Source: Clostridia bacterium (GTDB lineage Bacteria > Bacillota > Clostridia > Monoglobales > Monoglobaceae). From it: 64,000 nucleotides of DNA. Positions within the stretch are counted from its first letter, which is position 1; each line of letters starts with the position of its first letter. The stretch is taken from positions 1-64,000 of the forward strand of contig JAFQIA010000017.1 in NCBI GenBank assembly GCA_017397725.1, written 5' to 3'. A program made the translations under genes and the position numbers. Below, piece by piece: positions 1 to 8,114 of this stretch. The notes below the pieces were generated by a model that did no database searches, was not told where the DNA came from, and was given only the letters and a program-made list of their open reading frames with translations.

Positions 1-100
1 GGATTACCTCGCCTTTTTGCCTTGTTCTGCACGATAAATCGAGATTTTTGTGGTGCAAAGCAGTTTTGGGTTAGGGATTTTTCGTCTTAGAGAAGTCATA

Positions 101-138
101 AAAAATGCAGGCATACTGGCGTATGTCTGCATTTTTTT
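101..138. terminator. Bidirectional hairpin terminator downstream of gpmI
   Basis: An arm of about 14 bp (AAATGCAGGCATAC) pairs with GTATGTCTGCATTT across a TGGC loop, with one G-U pair. T-runs follow on both strands. It lies about 110 bp beyond the gpmI stop and is the first plausible stop for the pgk-tpiA-gpmI transcript. Confidence 0.7.
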
Positions 139-220
139 GCGCACGATTAGCGGAAAATACCAAGCCAAAACCGACTTCTCCCTAAGAAGTACCGCCCTTT
201 TCCGTGAGCTTTTTGTTTGA

Positions 221-245
221 ACACAGAGAACCGTCCCCTGTGTTG
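221..245. repeat. Dispersed 25-bp REP-like repeat, copy A
   Basis: The sequence AACACAGAGAACCGTCCCCTGTGTT has 7-bp inverted ends (AACACAG/CTGTGTT) around an asymmetric core. The same element, or its reverse complement, recurs at 21080-21144, 21231-21255, 31100-31124 and 51485-51509. This copy lies just after the gpmI stop codon. Confidence 0.8.
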
Positions 246-249
246 TTGT

Positions 250-1776
250 TTATGCTAAGAGGCTTTCGCCGGTCATTTCAGCGGGTTTTTCCAGTCCCAT
301 CATATGGAGCATGGTGGGTGCCAGATCCGCCAGTCTGCCGGGCTTGAGCTTTGCATCCTTGTTGCCGATCAGAACCAAGGGAACCACATTGGTGGTATGG
401 GCAGTAAATGCACCGCCGGTTTCATAATCCACCATCTGGTCCGCATTACCGTGGTCTGCAGTAATCAGTGCCTCACCGCCCATGCTCTCGATGGCATCTA
501 CCACCTTGCCAAGGCAGGTGTCAACGGTTTCTACCGCCTTCACCGCTGCATCAAACACGCCGGTATGGCCGACCATATCGCAGTTTGCAAAGTTCAGTAC
601 AATCACATCGTACTGACCGCTCTTGATTCTCTTGACTACCTCTTCGGTAACCTCCGGCGCACTCATCTCCGGCTGCAAGTCATAGGTTGCAACCTTGGGA
701 GAGTTAATCAGTGCACGGTCCTCACCGTCATAGACATTCTCCACACCGCCGTTGAAGAAGAAGGTCACATGAGCATACTTCTCGGTTTCGGCAATGCGCA
801 GCTGGCGCAGACCCTTTTTGCTGATATATTCACCAAAGGTATTGGTCAAGGATTCCGGCTTGAATGCAACCTCTACATTGGGCATGGATGCATCGTACTG
901 GGTCATACAAACATAGAAGGTTTTGAAGTAGCTTCTTGCAAAACCGCTGAATTCCTCGTCCACGATGGTACGGGTAATCTCTCTTGCACGGTCGGGACGG
1001 AAGTTGAAGAAGATCACAGAATCATTTTCCTGAATCTTACCAACCGGCACGCCGTCCTTGGTTACCACGGTGGGAACCACAAACTCATCCGTCACACCCT
1101 GGTTGTAGCTTTCCTCTACAGCGGTTACTGCGGATTCACAGGTGTTACCCTCGCCGAGAACCATAGCGTTATACGCTTTTTCTACCCGTTCCCAGCGGTT
1201 ATCTCTGTCCATGGCATAGTATCTGCCCATCACGGTAGCGATGTCACCAACGCCAATGTTACGCAACTGCTCTACCAGCGCTTTCACAAAATCCGCACCG
1301 GAGGAGGGGGGCACATCTCTGCCGTCCAAAAATGCGTGTACGTGGACCTTGGTAATGCCGTGCTCCTTTGCAAGACGGAGCAGACCATAAAGGTGCTTGT
1401 TGTGGCTATGCACGCCGCCGTCGGAGAGCAGTCCCATCAAATGCAGGGCGCTGCCGTTCTTCTTGCAGTTTTCCACCGCTTTGAGCAGGGTGGGGTTCTG
1501 GAAAAAGTCCCCGTCATCAATGGACTTGGTGATACGGGTAAGCTCCTGATACACGATTCTGCCGGCACCGATGTTGGTATGTCCAACCTCGGAGTTGCCC
1601 ATCTGTCCCTCGGGCAAACCTACATCCATACCGGATGCGTGCACGATGGTGTGGGGGCACTCTGCCAGATATTTGTCCATATTCGGCGTTTTCGCCGTGT
1701 AAATTGCATTGCCCTCGTGACGGTCATTTTCACCATAGCCGTCCATAATAATCAATGCATAGGGTTTTTTATTCAT
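250..1776 (-). CDS. gpmI: 2,3-bisphosphoglycerate-independent phosphoglycerate mutase
   Basis: This cytoplasmic alkaline-phosphatase-superfamily enzyme interconverts 3- and 2-phosphoglycerate in glycolysis using two Mn ions. The N-terminal DGYGEN metal-binding segment and the catalytic-serine motif [14 protein letters not shown] are both present, as are TADHGNAD and the C-terminal AHTTNVVP metal ligands. The product is about 508 aa, normal for the family. I chose the ATG at 1776 because GGAGG lies 11 nt upstream; the in-frame TTG at 1794 sits directly after the tpiA stop and has no ribosome binding site. It is the last gene of the pgk-tpiA-gpmI operon. Confidence 0.97.
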   Translation of the reverse strand: MNKKPYALIIMDGYGENDRHEGNAIYTAKTPNMDKYLAECPHTIVHASGMDVGLPEGQMGNSEVGHTNIGAGRIVYQELTRITKSIDDGDFFQNPTLLKAVENCKKNGSALHLMGLLSDGGVHSHNKHLYGLLRLAKEHGITKVHVHAFLDGRDVPPSSGADFVKALVEQLRNIGVGDIATVMGRYYAMDRDNRWERVEKAYNAMVLGEGNTCESAVTAVEESYNQGVTDEFVVPTVVTKDGVPVGKIQENDSVIFFNFRPDRAREITRTIVDEEFSGFARSYFKTFYVCMTQYDASMPNVEVAFKPESLTNTFGEYISKKGLRQLRIAETEKYAHVTFFFNGGVENVYDGEDRALINSPKVATYDLQPEMSAPEVTEEVVKRIKSGQYDVIVLNFANCDMVGHTGVFDAAVKAVETVDTCLGKVVDAIESMGGEALITADHGNADQMVDYETGGAFTAHTTNVVPLVLIGNKDAKLKPGRLADLAPTMLHMMGLEKPAEMTGESLLA

Positions 1777-1794
1777 AGCTGTCGTATCCTCCAA

Positions 1795-2550
1795 TTATTT
1801 TGCAGCTGCAACGATAACAGCAAAGTCCTCTGCTTTCAAGCTTGCGCCGCCGATGAGTCCGCCGTCAATGTTGGGTTTTGCCAGCAGTTCTTCTGCATTG
1901 CCTGCGTTCATACTGCCGCCGTACTGGATGCGGATTGCGTCTGCAACCTCTGCACCATACAGACCCTTGATGGTTTCACGGATGATGCCGCAAACTTCAT
2001 CTGCCTGATCTGCAGTTGCAGTCTTGCCGGTACCGATTGCCCAAACAGGCTCATACGCGATGACTACATTCTTTGCATCCTCTGCCGAGATTTCCAAGAA
2101 AGCAACCTTGGTCTGGCGGCAAACGGTTTCTGCGGTAATACCCATTTCACGCTCTGCCAAACTCTCGCCCACGCAAACAATCGGAATCAAGCCCTGTGCG
2201 ATGGCAGCCTTGGTTCTCAAGTTTACGGTCTCGTCGGTTTCGCCAAAGTACTGACGGCGCTCGGAGTGACCGATAATGACATATTTTACCCCGATTTCCT
2301 TCAGCATATTGCCTGCCAGCTCACCGGTGTAAGCACCACTCTCTTTGAAGTGTACATTCTGCGCACCAACTTGAATGTTGCTGCCGTTGACTGCGTCCAA
2401 CACACCGGGGATACAAACTGCGGTGGGGCAAACTACGACATCACAAGCTGCGCCCTTGACTTTGTCAATCATCTCGCCAACCAGAGCCTTTGCCTCAGCG
2501 GGAGTTTTGTTCATTTTCCAGTTACCTGCAATAATCTTTTTTCTCATCAT
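1795..2550 (-). CDS. tpiA: Triosephosphate isomerase
   Basis: This 251-aa TIM-barrel enzyme interconverts dihydroxyacetone phosphate and glyceraldehyde 3-phosphate. The N-terminal GNWKMNK segment, the catalytic histidine in GHSERRQ, the catalytic glutamate in YEPVWAIGTGKTA and the phosphate-binding YGGSMN motif near the C-terminus are all visible. An AAAGGAAG ribosome binding site precedes two adjacent ATG codons (2550 and 2547); either could be used. It sits between pgk and gpmI, and its stop codon is 18 bp from the gpmI start. Confidence 0.97.
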   Translation of the reverse strand: MMRKKIIAGNWKMNKTPAEAKALVGEMIDKVKGAACDVVVCPTAVCIPGVLDAVNGSNIQVGAQNVHFKESGAYTGELAGNMLKEIGVKYVIIGHSERRQYFGETDETVNLRTKAAIAQGLIPIVCVGESLAEREMGITAETVCRQTKVAFLEISAEDAKNVVIAYEPVWAIGTGKTATADQADEVCGIIRETIKGLYGAEVADAIRIQYGGSMNAGNAEELLAKPNIDGGLIGGASLKAEDFAVIVAAAK

Positions 2551-2574
2551 AATCTTCCTTTCTCTTATGGCACC

Positions 2575-2601
2575 AAAAGACCGAAAAGCTTTCGGTCTTT
2601 T
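2575..2601. terminator. Perfect 12-bp hairpin between pgk and tpiA
   Basis: AAAAGACCGAAA pairs with TTTCGGTCTTTT across a 3-nt loop. The T-run is only four bases, so it probably stops transcription partially, or protects or processes the pgk 3' end. tpiA has no obvious promoter of its own downstream of it. Confidence 0.55.
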
Positions 2602-2612
2602 GCAATGTATTC

Positions 2613-3803
2613 TTATTTATCGTTCAGTGCTACCACACCCGGCAGGTCCTTACCCTCTAAGAATTCCAGAGAAGCACCGCCACCGGTGGAAATATGGCTC
2701 ATCTTGTCGCCAAGACCTGCCTGATTTACTGCTGCAACGCTGTCACCGCCGCCGATGATGGTGGTAGCATCCAGCTCTGCCAGCATCTGTGCAATGGCAT
2801 TGGTACCCTTTGCAAAGTTGGGCATCTCAAATACGCCCATAGGACCGTTCCAAACCACAGTCTTTGCATCCTTGAGTGCATCCTTGTAAAGAGCGATGGT
2901 CTTTTCACCAATGTCAAGACCCTGCCAGCCCTTTTCGATGCCGCCGCGTTCTACGGTCTTGCTCTCTGCATCGTTGTCAAACGCCTTTGCAACAACGGTA
3001 TCTACGGGAATCAGGAGCTTTACGCCCTTTTCCTCAGCCTTTGCCATCATTTCTTTTGCATAGTCCAGATAATCTGCTTCCAGCAGAGAATCGCCAACCT
3101 CTTCACCCAGCGCATTCATAAAGGTATATGCCATACCGCCGCCGATGATCAGGGTGTCTACCTTCTCCAGTAGATTGTTGATGACAGAAATCTTGGAGGA
3201 AACCTTAGAACCGCCCAGAACTGCAACCAGAGGTCTTACCGGGTTGTTCACTGCATTGCCCAGATATTCGATTTCCTTGTTGATCAGGTAGCCGCCAACT
3301 GCGGTGTCCAGATATTCGGTTACGCCCACGTTAGAGCAGTGTGCTCTGTGCGCAGTACCAAATGCGTCATTGACAAAAATTTCAGCCAAGGATGCCAGCT
3401 CTTTGCTGAGTGCTTCGCCGTTCTTGGTTTCTTCTGCACGATATCTGGTGTTCTGAAGCAGAACTACATCGCCGTCATTCATTGCTGCAACTGCTGCTTT
3501 TGCATTGTCGCCAACCACATTGTCATCTGCAGCAAATACGATTTCTTTGCCCAGATGCTTGGAAAGGCTCTCTGCAACCGGTGCCAGAGAAAGCTCAGGC
3601 TTGGGTTCACCCTTGGGCTTGCCCATATGAGAACAAAGGATTACCTTTGCGCCGTCTGCAATCAGCTTTTTGATGGTCGGAAGCGCGCCAATGATTCTGG
3701 TTTCGTCAGTGATTTTGCCGTCCTTAATCGGAACGTTAAAGTCGCAACGCACCAGTACCTTTTTGCCCTGTACCTGAATGTCATCTACAGTTTTCTTGTT
3801 CAT
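2613..3803 (-). CDS. pgk: Phosphoglycerate kinase
   Basis: This monomeric two-domain kinase makes ATP from 1,3-bisphosphoglycerate. The N-terminal RCDFNVP motif, the central [15 protein letters not shown] substrate segment and the C-terminal nucleotide-binding glycine run ([19 protein letters not shown]) are all present. The product is 396 aa, the usual size. The start was set at the ATG at 3803 because GGAGG lies 8 nt upstream; the upstream in-frame TTG at 3818 overlaps that site. It is the first gene of the operon and has its own sigma-A promoter at 3879-3907. Confidence 0.97.
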   Translation of the reverse strand: MNKKTVDDIQVQGKKVLVRCDFNVPIKDGKITDETRIIGALPTIKKLIADGAKVILCSHMGKPKGEPKPELSLAPVAESLSKHLGKEIVFAADDNVVGDNAKAAVAAMNDGDVVLLQNTRYRAEETKNGEALSKELASLAEIFVNDAFGTAHRAHCSNVGVTEYLDTAVGGYLINKEIEYLGNAVNNPVRPLVAVLGGSKVSSKISVINNLLEKVDTLIIGGGMAYTFMNALGEEVGDSLLEADYLDYAKEMMAKAEEKGVKLLIPVDTVVAKAFDNDAESKTVERGGIEKGWQGLDIGEKTIALYKDALKDAKTVVWNGPMGVFEMPNFAKGTNAIAQMLAELDATTIIGGGDSVAAVNQAGLGDKMSHISTGGGASLEFLEGKDLPGVVALNDK

Positions 3804-3878
3804 AGGAAATACCTCCAAAACTTATATGATATACTCCCCCTTAGGGGCTGATTCTATGACAAAATAATTCCAACATTC

Positions 3879-3907
3879 ATTGTACCCTATTTTTCCAAAA
3901 TTATCAA
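3879..3907 (-). promoter_or_regulatory. Sigma-A promoter of pgk-tpiA-gpmI
   Basis: On the minus strand TTGATA (3907-3902) and TACAAT (3884-3879) are separated by 17 bp. The promoter drives the glycolytic operon and is divergent from the promoter at 3949-3977. Confidence 0.75.
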
Positions 3908-3948
3908 GTATTTTCTGTTAAAAATTTCACTTACTTCCCTTCCTCGAT

Positions 3949-3977
3949 TTGACAAAATTTCACAATGGTGCTATAAT
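3949..3977 (+). promoter_or_regulatory. Perfect-consensus sigma-A promoter of the ECF S-component gene
   Basis: TTGACA (3949-3954) and TATAAT (3972-3977) are separated by exactly 17 bp. The leader is short (about 25 nt) and I see no riboswitch in it. Confidence 0.85.
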
Positions 3978-4007
3978 GGACACACTTTAGAATATGGAGG
4001 GATCTTT

Positions 4008-4556
4008 GTGACTCATCAATTAAAAACCAAAGATATTGTACTTACTGCTTTGCTCATCGCCATCGGCATCATCATTCCCGTGTATTTCAGCTTTCTTCGG
4101 GTAACCCTGCCTCCGGCATTTACTGCAACCATTATGGCGCATGTTCCCATCTTTATTGCAATGTTTATCTCCCCTTGGGCGGCACTCTTTACGGCAATCG
4201 GTACCACCCTCGGTTTTCTGTTTACCACCCCGTTGGTGGTTGCCATCCGTGCCGCATCCCATGTGATTTTTGCGCTTGTTGGTGCATGGATGATTCAAAA
4301 ACGCTATAACCTGATTCTGGTTGGCGTAGTCACCGCATTGCTCCACGCAGTGTTTGAAAGCTTGGTGGTATACCTGTTTTTGGTTCTGGGCTTCACACCC
4401 GCAGCCGAAGGGACCCCGATACTGGTTGCCGCATTCTATGTCACCGGTGTTGGCACCCTGATTCACGATATCATCGACTATGTGATTGCTTGCGGCGTAG
4501 GCGTTGCACTGGTAAAAGCCAAAATGCTCCCGCCCCTGCCTCCCATCTGGAAATAA
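4008..4556 (+). CDS. ECF transporter S component, probably niacin (NiaX-like)
   Basis: This 182-aa membrane protein has about six hydrophobic segments and is the substrate-binding part of an energy-coupling-factor vitamin importer. It would work with shared EcfA/A'/T subunits that are not encoded here. The segment AHVPIFIAMFISPWAALF resembles the NiaX-type signature, so niacin is the likeliest substrate; the substrate call is inference. Translation starts at GTG (4008) after GGAGG. The gene is monocistronic, with a perfect promoter and its own terminator. Confidence 0.75.
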   Translation: MTHQLKTKDIVLTALLIAIGIIIPVYFSFLRVTLPPAFTATIMAHVPIFIAMFISPWAALFTAIGTTLGFLFTTPLVVAIRAASHVIFALVGAWMIQKRYNLILVGVVTALLHAVFESLVVYLFLVLGFTPAAEGTPILVAAFYVTGVGTLIHDIIDYVIACGVGVALVKAKMLPPLPPIWK

Positions 4557-4564
4557 AGACACAA

Positions 4565-4593
4565 AAAGCACCTGCGATTGCAGGTGCTTTTTT
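4565..4593. terminator. Bidirectional terminator between the S component and tRNA-Arg
   Basis: An 11-bp stem (AAAGCACCTGC/GCAGGTGCTTT) with a GATT loop is followed by six T on the plus strand and five T on the minus strand. It serves both the S-component gene (+) and the convergent tRNA-Arg gene (-). Confidence 0.85.
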
Positions 4594-4595
4594 GA

Positions 4596-4672
<77 letters not shown>

Positions 4673-4691
4673 AAATTTCACGAACTTGGTT

Positions 4692-4720
4692 ATTATAGCA
4701 CGGTTTTTTGGAAAATGCAA
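4692..4720 (-). promoter_or_regulatory. Sigma-A promoter of tRNA-Arg
   Basis: On the minus strand TTGCAT (4720-4715) and TATAAT (4697-4692) are separated by 17 bp, about 20 nt ahead of the mature 5' end. Confidence 0.75.
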
Positions 4721-4809
4721 GTCTTTTTTCAAAAAATTTTTATTTCTCTAAAAAAGTGATGGAAATCTCCCGCCGATTATGATAAAATTACTCTAAAGGG
4801 GTGAATCGA

Positions 4810-5433
4810 ATGCAAAAACGAAATTATCAAAAGGAATTGGAGCAGCTGCTCCATCAGCTTTCAGGTGCACCCAAGGTGCCCCGTCTGCTTTTGCACAGTT
4901 GTTGTGCCCCCTGCAGTAGCTATGTCTTGGAATACCTGAGCCCCTACTTTGCCATTACGGTCCTGTATTACAACCCCAACATCTCCCCCAAAGAGGAATA
5001 CGAACACCGCAAGGCAGAACAACTGCGTCTGATTGCGGAGGGGGATTGGAAAAACCCTGTCACCGTATTGGACTGCGACTGGGATGGCGAGGCATTTGAT
5101 GCCATCAGCCGTGGTTTGGAGGATGTGCCCGAAGGGGGAATCCGTTGTTTTTCCTGTTATGAACTGCGTTTGAGGGCAGCGGCAGAAGCCGCAAAAAAGG
5201 GTGGCTACGATTACTTCGCAACCACCCTGAGCATCAGTCCGTTGAAGAATGCCCAAAAACTCAATGAAATCGGCGAGGCACTTGCCGAGGAATATGGCAT
5301 CCCCCATCTTCCCTCCGATTTCAAGAAGAAAGAGGGTTACAAACGCTCCATTGAACTTTCCCGCATATTCCACCTTTACCGTCAGGACTACTGCGGCTGT
5401 ATCTATTCCAAACGTCAAAGAAACTTACCGTAG
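4810..5433 (+). CDS. queH: Epoxyqueuosine reductase QueH
   Basis: QueH (formerly DUF208) performs the last step of queuosine synthesis, reducing epoxyqueuosine at tRNA position 34; it is the cobalamin-independent alternative to QueG. The product is 207 aa. The signature cysteines are present: HSCCAPCSS near residues 29-37, CFSCYELR in the middle and DYCGCIYS at the C-terminus, which bind an Fe-S cluster and a second metal in the family. The ATG at 4810 is preferred over the GTG at 4801, which lies inside the GGGGTG ribosome binding site. Its last 9 bp overlap the end of the convergent VIT-domain gene. Confidence 0.93.
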   Translation: MQKRNYQKELEQLLHQLSGAPKVPRLLLHSCCAPCSSYVLEYLSPYFAITVLYYNPNISPKEEYEHRKAEQLRLIAEGDWKNPVTVLDCDWDGEAFDAISRGLEDVPEGGIRCFSCYELRLRAAAEAAKKGGYDYFATTLSISPLKNAQKLNEIGEALAEEYGIPHLPSDFKKKEGYKRSIELSRIFHLYRQDYCGCIYSKRQRNLP

Positions 5434-7308
5434 CAACATTTGCGCGGCGTGGATCACCCCGTCGCCATACTCCATTCCCCGGATTTTCGCTAACACTTCC
5501 TGGGAAGACAACGCTTTGATCCACTCAGATGGCTGATGGGTTTCTAAATACCCGTCTGCCGCTTTCAGGACCGCCTCAACCGAGGGGTCCTTTTCTTTTA
5601 CCTTCTGTAATGCCAGTCGGGCAATGGCGGTGCGGTCTGCCCGCTCCCGCACAGAAAGTACATCCGTTTCCCGCACCGAACCGTCGCTGCGCAGATGCTC
5701 CCGCAGAATCTGAATATAGCGGTGTATATTTTCCTTATCCGTTTTCTCTCCGTCCTCCCGAAAGATGCCCGTTCTCACGCCCTGCTTTTTTGGGGAAAGC
5801 ACCAGCGAAACAGGGATTGCCGCATTTCCTGTTTCCCCGGAAACTACAAACATGGTTTCCTCCGAAAGCACGCCATAGCGTACGCCAATCTCTTCCATCT
5901 GCTTTTTGATGGCAAGCTGGGATTCCGGTCCCACAAGCTTTTTCAGCCGCCGCAAATCTGCCAGTCGAGCCGCAGCATAAATCTGCTCTGCCATAGGAAG
6001 ATGGGCATACACCTGTTGCTGCTTTACCGAAATCGTTTCGATACAAACGTTCTCCTGCCAGATAGAAAATGCTGTAGGCAAACTGCCGCTGCTGCAGGCA
6101 ACCGCCTCCATATCCCCATCCCCAACGGAGAGAATCATCAAATCTCTCGGGGTGCCATCTACCGCTGTGACGGTAATCGGCTTGGTTTGGTTGCATAGCC
6201 GTTTCAGCATCGCCGCCGTCCTTTGGGGCAGATTTTCCTGGGGGTAATAGTGGGTGTGTTCTCCCTCCCAAACCTCTCTCAAGGGCGTTGCAACACTCCT
6301 TCCAATGGTGCATAAATGCACCTTACCCAAATCCATCCCTACCGGAATCTTTGTTCCGGCAGAAATGAGAAAGGTCAGCGTTTCCTCTTCCTGAGGAACC
6401 GTTTGCAACAATGCCCCCAAATCCCCCTGCATAGGGCAATCGGCAAGGGCAGAAATTGCCTGTTCCACCACCGCATCACAAAAAGGGGTGGCCTTGGAGA
6501 GAATTGGTTTCAGCCACGCAGAGCCAAACACCATTTGTACCGGCATCCCCTGTGGAATTGCCTGTAAAACACGCAAAAACAGTTCCCGCACAAGAGCAAA
6601 TTGGTTGCGTTCTTCCACCCCATCGGTGTCCAGCAAAAGGAGCACCCGTTCCACCTTTTTGCGGATATACCTCTCAGGGTTTTGGATATTCAGGTGGTAA
6701 AGTCCTATCTTCTCCTGCCAGTTTTCCTGTATCAAGGCAGTGGCCGGTGCTTTGCTTGTTCCAAGCTCCAACACAAAATCCTCGCCTGCAGTCACAACGG
6801 CAGAAATGGTTGTGCCGTCCCCCTCTTGCCGTACTTCAACAGGATGGAACAGCGAACGAATCTGTCCCTGTTGTCTGGGACAATGCAGTTCCATTTCTAT
6901 ACGACAATCCTCTTGATACACCAGTCTGTCATCCGTGCCGGACATCCCCAAGGGGAATACCAGTCTTCCCTCCTGCAAGGGAATCAGTAACTCCAGAAGC
7001 AGTTTGCGAATCCCTCCCTGCTGCAAGTCCCCAAGGGAAAGGCAACACAGATTGGTGGAAATCCGTCTGAGGGAAACCCCGCTGCAGAGCAGGTTTTCAT
7101 CAGAAACGCCGCAGACCTTGGCACGGGTCAGGGTTCCGTTTTCCCGCAACAGTTGTAGCCCTGTCACCAAACCTCCCTCCGGCAGCGGAAAGAAGTAGTG
7201 CAGGGAAATCGGCTGATTTTGCGGATTATGAAAGGTATACCCTACCGTCAGGTGGGCATATCCAAACTGCAACTCACCATCTACGGTCATTTGCTGAATC
7301 AGATTCAT
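5425..7308 (-). CDS. VIT-domain protein with a degenerate vWA-like region
   Basis: This is a 627-aa protein without signal peptide or membrane segment. Residues about 1-130 look like a vault/inter-alpha-trypsin (VIT) domain: YTFHNPQNQPISLHYFFPLPEG followed by the usual beta-rich region. The part after about residue 215 is in the position of a von Willebrand A domain, but the expected DxSxS metal site is replaced by LLDTDGVEE, so it may not bind metal. The following IGVRYGVLSEETMFVV segment is typical of VIT-vWA proteins. The C-terminal ~110 residues are unassigned. A GGAGT ribosome binding site precedes the ATG. Role unknown; a protein-interaction scaffold is the safest reading. Confidence 0.7.
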   Translation of the reverse strand: MNLIQQMTVDGELQFGYAHLTVGYTFHNPQNQPISLHYFFPLPEGGLVTGLQLLRENGTLTRAKVCGVSDENLLCSGVSLRRISTNLCCLSLGDLQQGGIRKLLLELLIPLQEGRLVFPLGMSGTDDRLVYQEDCRIEMELHCPRQQGQIRSLFHPVEVRQEGDGTTISAVVTAGEDFVLELGTSKAPATALIQENWQEKIGLYHLNIQNPERYIRKKVERVLLLLDTDGVEERNQFALVRELFLRVLQAIPQGMPVQMVFGSAWLKPILSKATPFCDAVVEQAISALADCPMQGDLGALLQTVPQEEETLTFLISAGTKIPVGMDLGKVHLCTIGRSVATPLREVWEGEHTHYYPQENLPQRTAAMLKRLCNQTKPITVTAVDGTPRDLMILSVGDGDMEAVACSSGSLPTAFSIWQENVCIETISVKQQQVYAHLPMAEQIYAAARLADLRRLKKLVGPESQLAIKKQMEEIGVRYGVLSEETMFVVSGETGNAAIPVSLVLSPKKQGVRTGIFREDGEKTDKENIHRYIQILREHLRSDGSVRETDVLSVRERADRTAIARLALQKVKEKDPSVEAVLKAADGYLETHQPSEWIKALSSQEVLAKIRGMEYGDGVIHAAQMLLR

Positions 7309-7337
7309 AACAGACTCCTTTGTAGCTTGTTTTTTTC

Positions 7338-7366
7338 ATTGTAGCTGATTTTATAGAAATTTGCAA
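7338..7366 (-). promoter_or_regulatory. Sigma-A promoter of the VIT-domain gene
   Basis: On the minus strand TTGCAA (7366-7361) and TACAAT (7343-7338) are separated by 17 bp, immediately downstream of the sigK stop codon. The VIT gene is therefore probably transcribed independently of sigK. Confidence 0.7.
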
Positions 7367-7369
7367 GGT

Positions 7370-8062
7370 CTAAGCTTCCTCGCAGATGCCTTTCCGCAAT
7401 TTTTTCACTGCCTTCTTCTCAATGCGGGACACATAGGAGCGGGAAATCCCCAACCGCTTGGCAATCTCCCGTTGAGGAAGCGGCTTGCCGTCAATCAATC
7501 CATAGCGGAAAACGATGACCTCTTTTTCTCGTTCATCCAGTTCCTTTTGGATGTTTTGATAGAGCTTGCGAACCTCCATTCCGTTATGGATTTCTTCAAA
7601 CACATCCTCGGCATCTCCCGGCATCACATCCATCAGCATAATCCGATTCCCCTCTTTGTCGGTGCCAATGGTTTCGTTGAGGGAAACATCCCCCTGTTCT
7701 TTCTTTTTGGCACGGAGCAGCATCAGGATTTCGTTTTCCACACAGCGCGCTGCATAGGTAGCAAGGCGGGTTCCCTTTTTGGGGTTAAAGCTGGAAATCC
7801 CTTTTATCAACCCGATGGTGCCTACCGACAGCAGCTCCTCGCTCTCCTGTCCGCAACCGGTATACTTTTTGGCAACGTGCGCCACCAGTCGCAAATTGTG
7901 TTCAATCAAGCGGTTTCTCGCCTCCATATCCCCACCGGAAAAACGCTGAAGACATTCCCGCTCCTCGGCGGCAGACAAAGGTTTGGGAAAGGTGTTCCCG
8001 TTTGCAATATAAGAAAGCAGCAGGGTCACCGATTGCAGACATTGGAACAAAAAATTGAGCAT
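7370..8062 (-). CDS. sigK: Late mother-cell sporulation sigma factor, pro-sigma-K
   Basis: This 230-aa sigma-70-family factor matches sigma-K throughout: HNLRLVAHVAKKY (region 2.1), GTIGLIKGI, LATYAARCVENEILM (2.3-2.4) and QREIAKRLGISRSYVSRIEKKA (4.2). The first ~17 residues form a hydrophobic pro-sequence ending in LLS, followed by YIANGNTFPKPLSA, the same layout as the SpoIVFB-cleaved pro-sequence of Bacillus sigma-K. The gene is uninterrupted by a skin-like element. It follows a PBP gene by 52 bp. A GGAGG site lies 7 nt before the ATG, and both are enclosed in a hairpin (8055-8094). It directs late mother-cell genes for coat and cortex. Confidence 0.95.
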   Translation of the reverse strand: MLNFLFQCLQSVTLLLSYIANGNTFPKPLSAAEERECLQRFSGGDMEARNRLIEHNLRLVAHVAKKYTGCGQESEELLSVGTIGLIKGISSFNPKKGTRLATYAARCVENEILMLLRAKKKEQGDVSLNETIGTDKEGNRIMLMDVMPGDAEDVFEEIHNGMEVRKLYQNIQKELDEREKEVIVFRYGLIDGKPLPQREIAKRLGISRSYVSRIEKKAVKKLRKGICEEA

Positions 8063-8094
8063 ACAAACACCTCCAAGGTTATTTGTATGCTCAA
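8055..8094 (-). promoter_or_regulatory. Hairpin enclosing the sigK ribosome binding site and start codon
   Basis: On the minus strand TTGAGCATACAAA pairs perfectly (13 bp) with TTTGTATGCTCAA across a 14-nt loop. The loop holds GGAGG and the right arm contains the ATG of sigK; six T follow. It could block initiation or act as a weak terminator. The left arm also contains CATACAAAT, resembling a sigma-E -10 element; initiation there would remove the left arm from the transcript. Confidence 0.6.
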
Positions 8095-8114
8095 AAAAAT
8101 CCTTTTTGCCAGTC

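Larger units (their letters stand above)
1..249. other. Intergenic left edge, no gene recognised
   Basis: I see no convincing coding region here. The stretch holds a terminator-like hairpin (101-138), an imperfect inverted repeat that flanks it (87-97 and 173-185) and one copy of the dispersed 25-bp repeat (221-245). Whatever gene lies further left is outside the window. Confidence 0.6.

Noticed and set aside
304..2724. 806-codon plus-strand open frame opposite gpmI and tpiA
   Set aside because: Shadow of two well-recognised genes on the other strand; cysteine/histidine-rich nonsense composition, no ribosome binding site and no domain.
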